23,849 nucleotides of DNA from an uncultured Oscillibacter sp. (GTDB lineage Bacteria; Bacillota; Clostridia; Oscillospirales; Oscillospiraceae): assembly GCA_904393855.1 (NCBI GenBank), contig CAJFNE010000006.1, positions 1 to 23,849 of the forward strand. Direction: 5' to 3'. A program made the translations under genes and the position numbers. Positions 9,072 through 16,050 of this stretch are shown here, piece after piece. Each line of letters starts with the position of its first letter. The first letter of the stretch is position 1. The notes below the pieces were generated by a model. That model saw nothing but the letters and a program-made list of their open reading frames with translations. It was not told where the DNA came from and did not search any database.

Positions 9072-11071
9072 AACAGAGGATCTGGAACCTGAAGCTGCAG
9101 CCCAAGCTCCTGCTGGGGCTGGTGGTGATGGCGGCGGTGCTGGCCGCCGCGCTGACGCCCACGATCTCCCGGCTGTACCGCCGTCAGATGGAGTCCTACT
9201 ACACGCAGCTGGCCTTTGATCAGGCGTCCATCGCCGCCAGCCTCATTGACGGCGACCGGATTCGGAACTATTACCCCTCCGGGGAGAAGGACGCCTATTA
9301 TGAGCAGGTCCGCCAATACCTGCTGACGGTCAAGCAGGCCATGGGCCTGCGGTATTTCTATGTGGTGGTGCCCGAAGAGGATGTCATGGTCTACATCTGG
9401 GACGCCGGGACACCGGGAGAGGAGGGGGTGTGCGACCTGGGCGATACCGACGCCTATTACGGCGGCGGAGACGAGCTGATGCACGCCGCCTTTTCCCCTG
9501 ACGCGGAGGAGACCATTCTGATCACCAACAACGAGGAATACGGCTACCTGGCCTCGGCCTATGTGGCGATTTTGGACAGCTCCGGCGAGCCGGTGGCCCT
9601 GGCCAGCATCGACATCTCCATGGATATGATCGACCAGCAGATCCGCCAGTTCGTCCTGCTGATGTTTCTCGTGATCTGCGGGGTGCTGCTGGTCTCCGTC
9701 TTTGCCTACTACTTCTATATCCGCCGGACGCTGATCCGCCCCCTGGGCACGCTGCACCAGGCGGCGCTGGGGCTGGCGGAGCACAGCATGGACCACCTGG
9801 ACGACTTCCGCGTGGACATTCACACCGGCGATGAGGTGGAGGATCTGGCGCGGGCGTTCCAGTATATGACGGGCCAGCTGAACGACTACATTCAAAACCT
9901 GGCGCAGGTCACCGCGGAGAAAGAGCGCATCGGGGCGGAGCTGGACGTGGCGGCGAAGATCCAGGCGGACATGCTGCCCTGCATCTTCCCGGCGTTCCCG
10001 GACCGGCATGAGTTTGACATCTACGCCAGCATGACGCCTGCCAAGGAGGTGGGCGGGGACTTCTACGACTTCTTCCTGGTGGACGATGACCACCTGGCCA
10101 TCGTCATTGCGGACGTGTCCGGGAAAGGAGTGCCGGCGGCACTGTTCATGGTGATCGCCAAGACGCTGCTGAAGAACGCCGCTCAGACAGGCCTGTCCCC
10201 CCGGGCCATCCTGGAAAAGGTGAATAACCAGCTGTGCGAGAACAACGAGGCGGAGATGTTCGTCACCGTGTGGCTGGGGATTTACGAGATCTCCACCGGA
10301 AAGCTCACCGCCGCCAACGCCGGCCACGAGTACCCGGCCATCCGGCGCGCCGGCGGAGGCTTCGAGCTGGTGAAGGACCGCCACGGCTTCGTGCTGGCGG
10401 GCATGGAGAACGCCCGCTACCGGGAGTACCAGCTGGAGCTGGGCCCCGGCGACACCCTGTTCGTCTACACCGACGGCGTGGCGGAGGCCACGGACGCGGC
10501 CAACACCCTCTACGGCACGGAGCGGATGCTCGGCGCCCTGAATGCGGCGCCGGAGCGCGGCCCGGAGGAGCTGCTAGCCGCGGTCCGGTCGGACATCGAC
10601 CAGTTTGTGGGCGGCGCGCCCCAGTTTGACGACATCACCATGCTGGCCATCCGCCGGCGGGACACGGGGACGGAAATTATGAAGAAACGAAGTGTGGAAC
10701 CACGGCTGGAGTGCATCGAGACGGTGAGCGAATTCTTCGAGCGGGAGCTGACGGCCCGCCAGGCCCCGCCGAAGGTGATCGCCCAGGTGAACGTGGCCAT
10801 TGACGAGATCTTTTCCAATATCGCCCGGTACAGCGGGGCCACCTCCGCCACCGTGGGCTGTGAGGTGGAGACGGGACGGGCGATCCTCCGCTTCACCGAC
10901 AACGGCAGGCCCTATGACCCCACCCAGCAGGCCGACCCGGACACCACCCTGGGGGCCGAGGAGCGGGAGATCGGGGGCCTGGGCATCTTCATGGTCAAAA
11001 AGACCATGGACCGCATTTCCTATTCGTACACCGACGGGATGAATGTGCTGACCATTGAGAAGAGCTGGTGA
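9068..11071 (+). CDS. Membrane sensor PP2C phosphatase with C-terminal RsbW-like kinase domain (SpoIIE/RsbU + HATPase_c_2)
   Basis: The 667-residue protein starts at GTG 9068 (overlap GTGA) with GAGGAGGTGG at 9055-9064. Longer in-frame starts would overlap the formyltransferase by about 150 bases. TM1 is at about 13-33, a Cache-like extracellular sensor at 34-194, TM2 at 195-218, HAMP at about 219-275, and a coiled linker reaches to about 305. A SpoIIE-type phosphatase spans about 310-530, with metal-ligand Asp residues Asp331 (GGDFYD), Asp349 (ADVSGKG), Asp469 (YTDG) and Asp521/522 (FDDIT). Residues about 545-667 are an intact RsbW-type ATPase: NVAIDEIFSNI with Asn584, DNGRPYDP (611-618) and GGLGIFMVKK (636-645), ending YSYTDGMNVLTIEK. 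One chain thus carries both predicted opposing activities toward a STAS protein. It probably responds to an extracellular ligand. Confidence 0.92.
   Translation: MKQRIWNLKLQPKLLLGLVVMAAVLAAALTPTISRLYRRQMESYYTQLAFDQASIAASLIDGDRIRNYYPSGEKDAYYEQVRQYLLTVKQAMGLRYFYVVVPEEDVMVYIWDAGTPGEEGVCDLGDTDAYYGGGDELMHAAFSPDAEETILITNNEEYGYLASAYVAILDSSGEPVALASIDISMDMIDQQIRQFVLLMFLVICGVLLVSVFAYYFYIRRTLIRPLGTLHQAALGLAEHSMDHLDDFRVDIHTGDEVEDLARAFQYMTGQLNDYIQNLAQVTAEKERIGAELDVAAKIQADMLPCIFPAFPDRHEFDIYASMTPAKEVGGDFYDFFLVDDDHLAIVIADVSGKGVPAALFMVIAKTLLKNAAQTGLSPRAILEKVNNQLCENNEAEMFVTVWLGIYEISTGKLTAANAGHEYPAIRRAGGGFELVKDRHGFVLAGMENARYREYQLELGPGDTLFVYTDGVAEATDAANTLYGTERMLGALNAAPERGPEELLAAVRSDIDQFVGGAPQFDDITMLAIRRRDTGTEIMKKRSVEPRLECIETVSEFFERELTARQAPPKVIAQVNVAIDEIFSNIARYSGATSATVGCEVETGRAILRFTDNGRPYDPTQQADPDTTLGAEEREIGGLGIFMVKKTMDRISYSYTDGMNVLTIEKSW
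9917..10655 (+). repeat. Duplicated phosphatase block, copy 1
   Basis: This stretch encodes the linker and SpoIIE domain of the first phosphatase. It aligns without any gap to 11730-12468 (constant offset of 1813 bases), with long identical runs, including synonymous sites, around the GGDFYD, ADVSGKG and AKTLLKNAAQTG regions. Identity ends at both edges, where the sensor and C-terminal parts differ. Confidence 0.9.
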
Positions 11072-11081
11072 GTGCGGAGCC

Positions 11082-12497
11082 ATGGAGCAACGGGATATCT
11101 TCCGCCGCAACGAGGTGGATGCAAACCGATACGCGGCGTTGTGCATGCGGGTGGCCGCCGTGGTGGCGGTCCTCATGTGGATTTTGAACCTTCTCGGCTT
11201 TTTCATCGTGGACCCGATGCTGATGAACCTGGCCATGCCGGCCGGCATCGTCCTCTTCCTGCTGCCCACGGTGCTTTTGCGGGCGTGGCGCGGGCCGGAC
11301 TGGCTCTTGAAGTACGTCAGCATGGGGTGCTTCCTGCTGGGGATCGGTATCCTCTCTGGAGCCCTCACGATCCAGCTGGTGCTGGCCTGGGCGTGCCCCA
11401 TTGTCCTCTCCTGCCACTATTACGCCCCCCGGTTCACCAGATTCACCCTGCTGGGCGTCATCGTCTGTATGCTGCTGGCGGTGTATCTGGGACTGCTATT
11501 CGGTGTGTGGGACGCCAACATGATGCACAGCAGCCAGGAGATCAGCGGTCTGACCGGGCGGCTGGCCTTCCTGCGGGCGGCAGCGGCGGCGGGGGACAAC
11601 ATCCCCCTGCGGGTATTCAACTTCTACTATCTGCCACGGGCGGCCATCCTGGTGGTGATCTACCTCATCGGCCTCACTCTCTCCCGGCGGACCCACGGCC
11701 TGCTCCAGCAGCAGGAGGCGGACAGCCGGGAGAAGGAGCGCATCGGCGCGGAGCTGCATGTGGCCACCCAGATCCAGGCGGACATGCTGCCCCGGATCTT
11801 CCCCGCTTTCCCAGAGCGGCCGGAGTTTGACATCTACGCCAGCATGACCCCGGCCAGGGAGGTGGGCGGCGACTTCTACGACTTCTTCCTGGTGGACGAC
11901 GACCATTTGGCCATCGTTATTGCGGACGTGTCCGGGAAAGGGGTGCCGGCGGCGCTGTTCATGGTGATCGCCAAGACGCTGCTGAAAAATGCCGCCCAGA
12001 CAGGCCTGTCTCCCAAGACGGTCCTGGAGCGGGTGAACGATCAGCTGTGCGAGAATAACGAGGCGGAGATGTTCGTCACCGTGTGGCTTGGGATTTACGA
12101 GATCTCCACCGGAAAGCTCACCGCCGCCAACGCGGGACATGAGTACCCGGCCATCCGGCGGTCAAACGGGAACTTTGAACTCTTTCGGGATCCGCACGGC
12201 TTTGTGCTGGCGGGCATGGAGAACGTCCGATACCGGGAGTACACGCTGGAGCTGGGCGCTGGCGACACCCTGTTCGTGTACACGGACGGCGTGACGGAGG
12301 CGACCGATGCGGCCAATACCCTGTACGGGACGGATCGGATGCTGGAGGCCTTGAACCGCGGACAGGATCGGACGCCGGAGGAGCTTCTGCGGGCTGTCAA
12401 GCGGGACATCGACCTGTTCGTGGGAGGCGCGCCCCAGTTTGATGACATCACCATGCTGGCCATCCAGCGAAAGCCTGATCGGGGAGAGTGCGTCTAG
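11082..12497 (+). CDS. Multi-pass membrane PP2C phosphatase (SpoIIE/RsbU type)
   Basis: The 471-residue protein is read from ATG 11082. Its GGAG at 11076-11079 is unusually close, which fits translation coupled to the gene ending 10 bases upstream; TTG 11055 is the in-frame alternative. Residues about 15-205 contain about six hydrophobic helices, a membrane sensor of unknown type. A coiled linker (about 208-245) leads to a SpoIIE phosphatase at about 250-465, with Asp264, Asp282, Asp402 and Asp454/455 as metal ligands. Unlike its upstream paralogue it stops right after the phosphatase and has no ATPase domain. The catalytic block is almost the same as that of the upstream gene, with different sensors. 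The two probably dephosphorylate the same STAS protein in response to different signals (inference). It is the last gene of the cluster. Confidence 0.9.
   Translation: MEQRDIFRRNEVDANRYAALCMRVAAVVAVLMWILNLLGFFIVDPMLMNLAMPAGIVLFLLPTVLLRAWRGPDWLLKYVSMGCFLLGIGILSGALTIQLVLAWACPIVLSCHYYAPRFTRFTLLGVIVCMLLAVYLGLLFGVWDANMMHSSQEISGLTGRLAFLRAAAAAGDNIPLRVFNFYYLPRAAILVVIYLIGLTLSRRTHGLLQQQEADSREKERIGAELHVATQIQADMLPRIFPAFPERPEFDIYASMTPAREVGGDFYDFFLVDDDHLAIVIADVSGKGVPAALFMVIAKTLLKNAAQTGLSPKTVLERVNDQLCENNEAEMFVTVWLGIYEISTGKLTAANAGHEYPAIRRSNGNFELFRDPHGFVLAGMENVRYREYTLELGAGDTLFVYTDGVTEATDAANTLYGTDRMLEALNRGQDRTPEELLRAVKRDIDLFVGGAPQFDDITMLAIQRKPDRGECV
11730..12468 (+). repeat. Duplicated phosphatase block, copy 2
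   Basis: This is the direct-repeat partner of 9917-10655, inside the second phosphatase gene. It begins at the codons for EKERIGAEL and ends at the codons for MLAI. The conservation at nucleotide level suggests either a recent duplication or gene conversion. Confidence 0.9.
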
Positions 12498-13032
12498 GAA
12501 GATCCGCGCCGTATACCGCCGGAACAGGATGGAAGGGGCTGCCGCCGGCGCTGTATCTGTGGAGGCGATTTTCCGGACCACCAAGACCCGGCCGGTCAAG
12601 TACGGCTGCTTACTTGCTGCGGATTTTCGGCAAAAGAAGCGGTGAACCCAGGAAAGAACTCCCTCTGCGCGCCACGGGCGGCAACTTGGAAAGGCCTGGA
12701 GGGGCCAGCAAACCCAATGCTTTCAAAAAGTAAAAAAGCGCTTGCCGCGCCATTGCCGCACGGTTTTTTGAACGTGCCTTGATGTGACAAGCTCTGATAT
12801 ATGAAAACACAGACGGCGGTATTCCGGAGCAGGAGTATCGCCGCTTGCTGCATGCGGGTAAATGTGTGCCTTGCGTAAATGCTTCTGTGCCATCCGGCAA
12901 CACGCGAGAATTTGACAGATGGGAATTCACTCTTCCAAAATATGAAAAACTGATGGAGAAATAATGGGATGGTAAAACAGCAAACAGAACGGCTCAAAAT
13001 TGCCGCTTCCTGAAGATGTTAAGATGCGTTGC
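12498..13032. other. Gene-poor stretch between the signalling operon and the XRE module
   Basis: No intact gene is supported here. GC content drops and homopolymer runs appear (AAAAAGTAAAAAAG near 12724-12738 and TTTTTT near 12765). I found no strong intrinsic terminator directly after the phosphatase stop. The only coding-like segment is the scrap at 12788-12964, listed separately. This is the boundary between the GC-rich operon and a more AT-rich insertion-like segment. Confidence 0.6.
12788..12964 (+). pseudogene. Possible C-terminal scrap of an unidentified gene
   Basis: An in-frame stretch of 58 codons runs from just after a TGA (12785-12787) to TAA 12962-12964. It has no start codon or ribosome site. 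It reads with plausible protein composition (IYENTDGGIPEQEYRRLL, then FDRWEFTLPKYEKLMEK), and codon use is like that of the following AT-richer genes. It may be the tail of a gene lost by deletion. The family is not recognised and chance openness is possible. Confidence 0.3.
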
Positions 13033-13061
13033 TTGTGGCAACGGGCAATTTCGGCTACAAT
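13028..13061 (+). promoter_or_regulatory. Promoter of the XRE gene with a small inverted repeat
   Basis: TTGTGG at 13033-13038 and TACAAT at 13056-13061 are spaced by 17 bases, a good sigma-A arrangement, 35 bases before the ATG at 13097. An inverted repeat GTTGC-TTGTG-GCAAC (13028-13042) overlaps the -35 box and could be an operator for the regulator itself (inference). Confidence 0.6.
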
Positions 13062-13096
13062 AACGGCAGCGATGGAAAGAAAGGAAGCTGTCCGAA

Positions 13097-13606
13097 ATGC
13101 TCAACGAAAATATGAAAGCAATCAGAAAATCAAAAGGACTTTCCCAGCAGGAGCTTGCTGTCAAGCTGAATGTTGTGCGGCAAACAGTTTCTAAATGGGA
13201 GCAAGGATTGTCGGTTCCCGACTCCGATATGTTAATCTCCATATCGGAAGCGCTTGAAACACCTGTGAGCACGTTATTGGGAGAAACTGTTATGGAAACG
13301 GAGGTTGATACCTTAAAAGCCATTTCCGAAAAACTGGAAGTGATCAACTTGCAGCTGGCACAGAGAAAGACCGCGAGAAGAAACATGATTCGTTGGCTGC
13401 TGATTTCATTATGCACGATGATCGTAATGGTGTTTGCAGCTTTGGGAATATTAAAAAGTCCTTATTTGGAGTGGGATTATCGTGATCCTGAGACCGCCGT
13501 TCTCGGAGTGGCGTTCCACTCATTTGAATGGCTGTTTGTCAGAGTGGCACCGATTATTTTGATTGCTGCAATCATTGGGATTTTCTTTACATGCAGGAAA
13601 AAATAA
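13097..13606 (+). CDS. XRE-family transcriptional regulator with two C-terminal membrane helices
   Basis: The 169-residue protein starts at ATG 13097 with AAGGAAG about ten bases upstream. Residues about 5-60 are a classic XRE/Cro helix-turn-helix (LSQQELAVKLNVVRQTVSKWEQG). Residues 70-95 are a short linker with heptad-like spacing. Residues about 98-118 and 146-165 are hydrophobic helices, so the protein is probably membrane-anchored. Codon use is more AT-rich than in the upstream operon. It has its own promoter and is followed 25 bases later by a small membrane protein gene, a common pairing for such regulators in Clostridia. The ligand or signal is unknown. DNA binding is well supported; membrane location is from hydrophobicity only. 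Confidence 0.88.
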   Translation: MLNENMKAIRKSKGLSQQELAVKLNVVRQTVSKWEQGLSVPDSDMLISISEALETPVSTLLGETVMETEVDTLKAISEKLEVINLQLAQRKTARRNMIRWLLISLCTMIVMVFAALGILKSPYLEWDYRDPETAVLGVAFHSFEWLFVRVAPIILIAAIIGIFFTCRKK

Positions 13607-13631
13607 ACTGATAAATAGGGGTACATCCAAA

Positions 13632-14105
13632 ATGAAGAAAAAGGTCATCGGAATTCTTGCTGCGATCGTGATTGCGCTGGGACTGGGCCTCGTAGTTTAC
13701 AATCAGGCAGTTCCTAACGAATATGTGCCTGCTGCTGATGAAATAGCCCTGCATATACGATTGGATACGGAAGAAGATATTGGATTGCTGGTTTATGATT
13801 ATCGCGCGGACTGTCACGAATACAGTGGAGGCATATCGAATGCGGACGGGTCGTTAATCAAGCATGATTCCGATAACATTGTGGTGTGGAATCAGGAGGA
13901 GCTGAACAATATCGCAGATGCTTTCGAGTTATCCCTGCAATTCCGAATCATCACGGAATATGTGGCTCCCAATTATGAAAATGTATATCCAGATAACATC
14001 ACAAAGTATATGGAACCTATCTCGCGGGAAGCACGCTTTGGCGAGTCCTATTTTATTACCATCACCGGCAATACGGCCAATGGATATAAAGCCGTATGGA
14101 ACTGA
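13632..14105 (+). CDS. Small membrane-anchored extracytoplasmic protein of unknown function
   Basis: The 157-residue protein starts at ATG 13632, with TAGGGG at 13616-13621 as ribosome site. A longer frame from 13563 overlaps the regulator and is rejected. Residues 1-25 (MKKKVIGILAAIVIALGLGL onward) are a signal anchor without a lipobox Cys. The remaining 130 residues are polar, with several Tyr and Asp, and probably lie outside the membrane. I do not recognise the fold. It is co-directional with the membrane XRE regulator, 25 bases downstream, and shares its lower GC, so the two probably form a small transferred module. A sensor or accessory role for the regulator is possible but not shown. 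Confidence 0.7.
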   Translation: MKKKVIGILAAIVIALGLGLVVYNQAVPNEYVPAADEIALHIRLDTEEDIGLLVYDYRADCHEYSGGISNADGSLIKHDSDNIVVWNQEELNNIADAFELSLQFRIITEYVAPNYENVYPDNITKYMEPISREARFGESYFITITGNTANGYKAVWN

Positions 14106-14183
14106 TTTTATCGGAGAATATAGCAGAGCCGGCCGAGCCAGTCAGCGGGCAAGAGGAACGGCGCATACGCGCCGCCGCTCACA

Positions 14184-14246
14184 GCCCCGCCCGCCTATGC
14201 AAATAGGCAATCACGGGGCGGCAGCAAGGAGTGCTGCCGCCCCGTG
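14184..14246 (+). other. Mutually exclusive RNA hairpins (candidate structured leader or ncRNA)
   Basis: A perfect 15-bp stem is formed by 14212-14226 and 14232-14246 with loop AGGAG. Just before it, GCCTAT-GCAA-ATAGGC (14193-14208) forms a six-bp hairpin with a GNRA-type loop. It is enclosed by GCCCCG (14184-14189) and CGGGGC (14214-14219), which could pair with each other. The second pairing would use bases of the 15-bp stem, so the two folds compete, as in attenuators. No T-run follows. Transcription of this segment is not shown. Confidence 0.4.
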
Positions 14247-14351
14247 CGATGGTTCGGAGCGAGGAATTCCATGAACGAAGAGGAAGCCTGCAAAACACAT
14301 ATCCAGGACACCCCCAACGCCTTTTGTATGTTGCCGTATGCGGAGGCGCTT

Positions 14352-14378
14352 GCCGGAGCAGCGATGCTCCGGCTTTTT
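14352..14378 (+). terminator. Intrinsic terminator
   Basis: GCCGGAGCA (14352-14360), loop GCGA, TGCTCCGGC (14365-14373), then TTTTT. The nine-bp GC-rich stem and T-run are canonical for the + strand. It may end the XRE/membrane-protein transcript or a small RNA covering the hairpins upstream. Confidence 0.75.
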
Positions 14379-14882
14379 CCTTTCAGCCGGGAGGAAATGG
14401 TAAGCCAGCGTCACTGGAGGCAAAGGCCCCGAAGCTTCCGCGTGACCCGCCGGAGGCAGCCGCCCGCTTCCGGGGCCGGTTTCGAGGAAGTCTTCGGGGC
14501 GCCGCCAGATAGCGGTTATGGGGCTGGTATCCGCTCAATGCGCGCTACACAGATTCCAGTCAGCGGCCAGGTACGCCCGTTCCCATATGCGCCTCCTGGA
14601 TTCCGGATCATATGGTTTGCCAGGACCTACTTAAAGTGGGAAACCAGGCATAGGAACGCGGGCCCTGCAAGACCGCCGGGTAGGGATGCCCGCGCGGAGA
14701 TCGATTAGGCCTGCGATTCTTTCCCGCAGCCGCTGCAGACGGCCCGGGAAGTTGTGTCGATTAGAGCCAGTTATAAGATTCCAAGAGAGACTGCCAGAGA
14801 CGCTTCAAGAGTTTGCCTGTGATGATAGGAGAAAAAGCTTCTCTCTGACAGAAGTCAATTGTGGGAGGGTGAGAGCTATTGA

Positions 14883-15248
14883 GGACTCATTTTGGAGAAC
14901 ATCGAGTACGACTACCTTATCCAGAACCATCAGCTTGACCGGGAGCGTCTGGACGAGCCGGTGGAACTCATGGTGGACACGGTATGCTCCCACCGGGAGA
15001 CTATCCGTATTGCCGGAGTCGATGATCTGCCGGAGGCGGTTAGATCTCGGCCCTGGAAATTGGAAAGCTCCCGCATTGAGTATGTGCTGGGCCGGATGCG
15101 GGAAAACACCACCGATGTCTGCAACATCAAGAAATACCTGCTGGGCACCCTATATAACGCTCCGGTTGCCATCGGCGGCTACTACTACACTTTTCTGGTG
15201 GGCCATGACCTGTACGGCGAACAGGGAGACGTTGCATCTTTGCCATAG
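14883..15248 (+). pseudogene. C-terminal fragment of a DUF6017-type ICE replication initiator protein
   Basis: The frame opens after a TGA at 14880-14882 and ends at TAG 15246-15248, about 121 codons with no good ribosome site at the first TTG (14892). The sequence (ENIEYDYLIQNHQLDRE, IEYVLGRMRENTTDVCNIKK, YLLGTLYNAPVAIGGYY) matches the C-terminal DUF6017 region of replication initiator A proteins carried by Firmicutes integrative and conjugative elements. The N-terminal replication domain is absent. It is therefore a truncated relic, and expression is unlikely. Family recognition is from memory of the conserved motif and is fairly secure. Confidence 0.8.
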
Positions 15249-15621
15249 AGAAGGTTCCAAAGCGGAAACTCATCTGGCCGGCCAGCACGGCACGGACAGG
15301 AGAGTGGTGAAAGGCGGAAACAGTGATTTCCCTACGCCTGGGGTGGACTATAAGGATTCATCCTCGATACAAGGCATCGCCGATCATCGTCCATGAGAGT
15401 CCTGAAGAAGGGCTCTCTGCCGAAAAAGAGTACCAAGCTATTGCATTTTCCTGGATATGCCGGATGATCTAGGAGCAGGCCTTGGAATGCTCTCCCACTT
15501 CGTTGAGATTTGTTGAAACAAGGAGGACTTTACTTCCGTGCCCCAACTCTTACCTGAGGCCCTCTCAGGCCGGGCCAAACCACTTGGCCAACGCATTGTC
15601 CTCACTCCGCTCCTCCGGCAC
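15249..15621. other. Stretch without a supportable gene
   Basis: All six frames are broken or short. No recognised motif, RNA gene or clear hairpin was seen. The stretch lies between the DUF6017 relic and the minus-strand remnant, and is probably decayed mobile-element DNA. Confidence 0.5.
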
Positions 15622-15991
15622 CTATCGGAAAAAGATTGAGGGCATACCCGCCAGGGTCTCCATCCGGACATAGGGCTCTGCCGCCAACGGGGGGATCAGC
15701 ACAGAATTACCACCCCAGGTGTCCTTAGCCGGGAAAGTGAGGTAGTTATATTTGGCAATGCCCGTGAGTTGGATTGAAGTTCAGTGGGGCCTTGTCCAGC
15801 CGCTCCGTCCCATCCTGGGTGTTTCCGCTGAACAGGTGGCAGCAGATACCGGGATGCTCCGCCTGAGGTTCCCGGCAGACGGCGCCGATAAGGTTTATGA
15901 CGCGGGCCTCTCCGCCACCAATCCAGGGCTGAGCGGCACAAACGCTGCGGATACAATGATTGGCTGCCAAGAAAATGGCGCGATCCGATAG
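15622..15991 (-). pseudogene. Decayed coding remnant of an unidentified protein
   Basis: Read on the minus strand, one frame (15746-15991) gives protein-like sequence with WIGGGEARVINLIGAV, CCHLFSGNTQDGTERL and NFNPTHGHCQI. A frame change at about 15747 continues it as YNYLTFPAKDTWGGNSVLIP and AEPYVRMETLAGMPSIFF to a stop at 15622-15624. The second frame picks up exactly where the first stops, which suggests a frameshifted gene remnant. No start or ribosome site is visible. I do not recognise the family. Confidence 0.4.
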
Positions 15992-16043
15992 AATTCTAAT
16001 TCACAGCAACATATTATGCTTTGTTGTTGCAGGAACGGATCGC
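15980..16043. terminator. Nested inverted repeat, possible bidirectional terminator
   Basis: GCGATCCG (15980-15987) pairs with CGGATCGC (16036-16043), and inside it GCAACA (16006-16011) pairs with TGTTGC (16025-16030). Both flanks read ATTTTCTT on their outgoing strand, so the structure could stop transcription from either side, including from the isomerase gene ending at 16051. The large inner loop makes it a weak candidate. Confidence 0.35.
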
Positions 16044-16050
16044 ATTTTCT

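Larger units (their letters stand above)
14106..14882. other. Non-coding, hairpin-rich stretch
   Basis: I see no convincing gene in these 780 bases. The stretch holds competing hairpins at 14184-14246 and an intrinsic terminator at 14352-14378. An open frame from ATG 14271 to 14708 runs straight through that terminator and has a low-complexity Arg/Pro-rich composition, so I do not call it a gene. The remainder up to the DUF6017 fragment shows no feature I can support. Confidence 0.5.

Noticed and set aside
12724..12770. A and T runs flanking GC-rich sequence as a terminator for the signalling operon
   Set aside because: The GC-rich core does not form a good stem on either strand; only about four pairs can be drawn.
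14106..14250. CRISPR-like or tandem repeat array in the hairpin region
   Set aside because: There are inverted repeats only; no direct repeat with regular spacers.
14271..14708. Open frame after the hairpin region as a small gene
   Set aside because: It runs through a canonical terminator at 14352-14378, and its later half is low-complexity Arg/Pro-rich; no family is recognised.
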